Shown here piece by piece: positions 14,658 to 16,292 of a DNA stretch of 16,292 bases (its first letter is position 1; each line of letters begins with the position of its first letter). The translations under genes and the position numbers were made by a program. Under the pieces are notes generated by a model. The model had not been told where the DNA came from. It did not search any database and saw only the letters and a program-made list of their open reading frames with translations. The stretch is from Acholeplasmatales bacterium (GTDB taxonomy: Bacteria; Bacillota_I; Bacilli_A; Acholeplasmatales; Anaeroplasmataceae). Where the stretch lies: contig JAEELC010000160.1 of the NCBI GenBank assembly GCA_016288675.1, positions 1 to 16,292 of the forward strand, given 5' to 3'.

Positions 14658-14686
14658 TTGATTTTTAGTTTATTTGTTAGTATAAT
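14658..14686 (+). promoter_or_regulatory. Promoter of the tRNA-Gln gene
   Basis: TTGATT (14658-14663) and TATAAT (14681-14686) are exactly 17 bp apart: the best -35/-10 pair in the window, as expected for a stable RNA. The tRNA begins 18 bases after the -10. Confidence 0.85.
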
Positions 14687-14703
14687 GATTAAGCAATTGA
14701 TAT

Positions 14704-14777
14704 AGGACTATAGCCAAGTGGTAAGGCAAAGGACTTTGACTCCTTCACCGCTGGTCCGAGTCCAGCTAGTCCTGCCA
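14704..14777 (+). tRNA. tRNA-Gln, anticodon TTG
   Basis: A 74-base cloverleaf. Acceptor AGGACTA (14704-14710) pairs with TAGTCCT (14767-14773), then G discriminator and encoded CCA (14775-14777). The D arm is GCC...GGC (14713-14727) with GG in the loop. The anticodon stem AAGGA/TCCTT is perfect with loop CTTTGAC; anticodon TTG at 14736-14738 reads Gln CAA and probably CAG. The T stem GCTGG/CCAGC (14750-14754, 14762-14766) is perfect. Its loop reads TCCGAGT, so position 55 is C instead of the near-universal U (pseudouridine). The first acceptor pair is A-U rather than the U-A common in tRNA-Gln. Confidence 0.95.
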
Positions 14778-14789
14778 GTTGAAAGTTAC

Positions 14790-14813
14790 AAGCTATCACA
14801 AGATAGCTTTTTT
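14790..14813 (+). terminator. Intrinsic terminator of tRNA-Gln
   Basis: AAGCTATC (14790-14797) pairs perfectly with GATAGCTT (14802-14809) around loop ACAA, followed by a T-run 14808-14813. It starts 13 bases after the tRNA end. Confidence 0.92.
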
Positions 14814-14841
14814 CTTTTTTATGAAATAATTTAAGAAAAAT

Positions 14842-14878
14842 AAGAATCACCTTGCTATGAAATAGTGAGGTGATTTTT
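14842..14878 (+). promoter_or_regulatory. Long hairpin sequestering the ribosome binding site of the last gene
   Basis: AATCACCT (14845-14852) pairs perfectly with AGGTGATT (14868-14875). Two wobble pairs (T53-G67, G54-T66) join it to CTAT/ATAG (14855-14858, 14862-14865) with triloop GAA; below, AAG can pair with TTT. That gives about 17 bp in all. The 3' arm is the Shine-Dalgarno GAGGTGAT (14867-14874) of the gene starting at 14880, and it runs into six Ts (14874-14879). It could block translation, or act as a terminator that ends at the start codon. Confidence 0.7.
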
Positions 14879-14879
14879 T

Positions 14880-16292
14880 ATGATAAGAAAAATATACAAA
14901 AAAGTATTATTTATAGGCTTATCTTTAGCTTTTATATTATCAATTACTTATAAAAGTAATGCTAATAATGAATTTGATGATAATTTAATAACTAAAGAAA
15001 GTCTATCGGATAATGTTATTAATCCACAATATGTTTATAATGATTATGCTTATATATGTTATAAAGCGTGGATTCCTTTAACGGAAGAAAAATATACCGT
15101 TATTATTCAAAATATATGTATAGAAGCTGAAGAAGATAATGATGAATGCTATATGGCGTTTGAATTAAAAGGAAAAGATAAAATAACAGTAAATGCTTAT
15201 ATTGATACTACACATTCAGTTAATATATTTAAATTAGATTTAAGTCAATATAAAGATTCATATTCTTATTTTAGGCCTATACCATACTGTACTCAGTATT
15301 TAAATTCTATTTATAATGATGAAGATTATAGTAAACATTTCTTTATTAATAAAGGAGATTCTATTAAAACAACTCCATTTGTACCTTTAGATGATTATGT
15401 TAAATATGACAATAATAAAAATGTTATTGTTACTAATACAAAGAATAAAATAAATGTTAATTTAATTAAAGATTCTATTAAATCTTATGATTTATATGGA
15501 GTTAAATCTACTACTCTTGTGGAAGATAATTATAGTTCTAATTATTTAACACCTGGTGATTATAATGTCTTATATAAAGTAGAAGATAATAATGGAGCAA
15601 TCACCAACGTATCTTTTTTAGTCCATGTATATAAAGAGGCTGTAGGCGTTATTGAAGGACCTGATGAAGTTAATGTTTATATAAGTAAAGATTATGGAGA
15701 TGCTGAAATGGGATTAGCATCTGATATTGAAAAACTTTATAAAGGTACATGCGGAGAAAGTGAAGTATATTTTAATTGCGGCTTTTGTGATCAAAACGGA
15801 GATAATTATGATAATACAATAAGTATGATGACTATTATGAAAAAACCAGGTTCTTATTATATACTTCTAAAACTAATTAAAAGAAGTGGTCAAAAATGTG
15901 TAGCTACAAAAGTTATTAAAATAAATGTTATTGATGATGAAGGACCTAGTGTTTATGTTCCTAATAGCTTTGTTGCATTATCAGATTTAGATAATGCAAG
16001 TGATGATGATTTATATTCATATTTTCTTCGCATTAAAGGCTTTTTAGATAAAGATATATCTAATGTAGTAATGCTAAGTAATACATATAGAGGACATGAA
16101 AATGAAATTGGTGAATATAAGGTAGTATATTCATATACTAAAGATAATCAAACCTATATTGATGCACTTAATTTAAATGTTAGCTCTAATATTGATACTC
16201 CTACAGTAGTTAATAATATAGAAGATGTTAAACAAAAATCTAAAGACTATAATAATATTATTTATATTCTATTAATCATAGGCTTATTCACA
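14880..16292 (+). CDS. Secreted Ig-like-repeat protein with C-terminal membrane segment, 3'-truncated
   Basis: An open frame of 471 codons with no stop, running off the right edge. GAGGTGAT (14867-14874), a near-perfect anti-16S match, is 5 bases before the ATG. The N-terminus has a Sec signal peptide: basic MIRKIYKK, hydrophobic 9-22, and a possible cleavage site after SNA (about residue 28). There is no lipobox. Three beta-rich, Ig-like repeats end in similar strands: about 190-250 (PGDYNVLYKV), 258-350 (PGSYYILLKL) and 354-434 (IGEYKVVYSY). Residues 459-471 (NIIYILLIIGLFT) begin a membrane segment, so it is probably anchored with most of its mass outside. Eight cysteines (60, 80, 90, 137, 291, 300, 303, 340) include a GTC...NCGFC cluster, which could form disulfides or bind metal. 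Function is not recognised; no sortase motif is seen. Very AT-rich codons (AAT, GAT, TAT, ATA, AAA) set it apart from the housekeeping genes. Confidence 0.82.
   Translation, partial: MIRKIYKKVLFIGLSLAFILSITYKSNANNEFDDNLITKESLSDNVINPQYVYNDYAYICYKAWIPLTEEKYTVIIQNICIEAEEDNDECYMAFELKGKDKITVNAYIDTTHSVNIFKLDLSQYKDSYSYFRPIPYCTQYLNSIYNDEDYSKHFFINKGDSIKTTPFVPLDDYVKYDNNKNVIVTNTKNKINVNLIKDSIKSYDLYGVKSTTLVEDNYSSNYLTPGDYNVLYKVEDNNGAITNVSFLVHVYKEAVGVIEGPDEVNVYISKDYGDAEMGLASDIEKLYKGTCGESEVYFNCGFCDQNGDNYDNTISMMTIMKKPGSYYILLKLIKRSGQKCVATKVIKINVIDDEGPSVYVPNSFVALSDLDNASDDDLYSYFLRIKGFLDKDISNVVMLSNTYRGHENEIGEYKVVYSYTKDNQTYIDALNLNVSSNIDTPTVVNNIEDVKQKSKDYNNIIYILLIIGLFT

Noticed and set aside
1..16292. CRISPR array, insertion sequence, phage or plasmid elements
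   Set aside because: No regularly spaced direct repeats, transposase, integrase or terminal inverted repeats were seen; apart from the edge-cut genes all frames look intact.

Overview
The window comes from an AT-rich, low-G+C Gram-positive bacterium (roughly one third G+C by eye). It carries a T-box leader, AGGAGG-type ribosome binding sites, Sec lipoprotein signals, U-tailed terminators and a tRNA gene with an encoded CCA end. Together these point to Bacilli/Mollicutes relatives, perhaps an uncultured gut lineage; that placement is inference. All 13 stop codons seen are TAA or TAG, and no in-frame TGA was noticed, so the standard code fits.

Region 1 (1-5564) is the end of a transporter operon: a truncated MalG-type ABC permease, a family 1 solute-binding lipoprotein, a lipoprotein with a staphylococcal-nuclease-like domain whose key residues are all present, and a 691-residue lipoprotein built from Ig-like and OB-like modules. 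A strong terminator closes it. Surface nuclease, OB-fold lipoprotein and importer could together form a nucleic-acid capture, cutting and uptake unit.

Region 2 (5587-9803) holds a SAM-dependent methyltransferase with its own promoter, two tandem and overlapping DHH/DHHA1 phosphoesterases (NrnA type: nano-RNA/pAp turnover), and a polytopic UPF0104/flippase-like membrane protein. Each unit has a recognisable promoter and, for the last two, a terminator.

Region 3 (9805-14626) is a T-box-controlled operon: hisS, an archaeal/eukaryotic-type aspS, a dCMP-deaminase-like gene, lspA and an RluD-type pseudouridine synthase. Gaps are 14 nt or less and the last pair overlaps. The leader specifier region reads GACAC, containing both Asp GAC and His CAC. 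The canonical register and the UGGC T-box bulge (which pairs with a G73 discriminator) favour tRNA-Asp. LspA processes lipoproteins of the kind encoded in region 1.

Region 4 (14658-16292) has a tRNA-Gln(TTG) gene with promoter and terminator and an unusual C at T-loop position 55. A long hairpin follows that buries the ribosome binding site of the last gene. That gene is an open, right-truncated frame of 471 codons encoding a secreted, cysteine-containing Ig-like-repeat protein with a C-terminal membrane segment.
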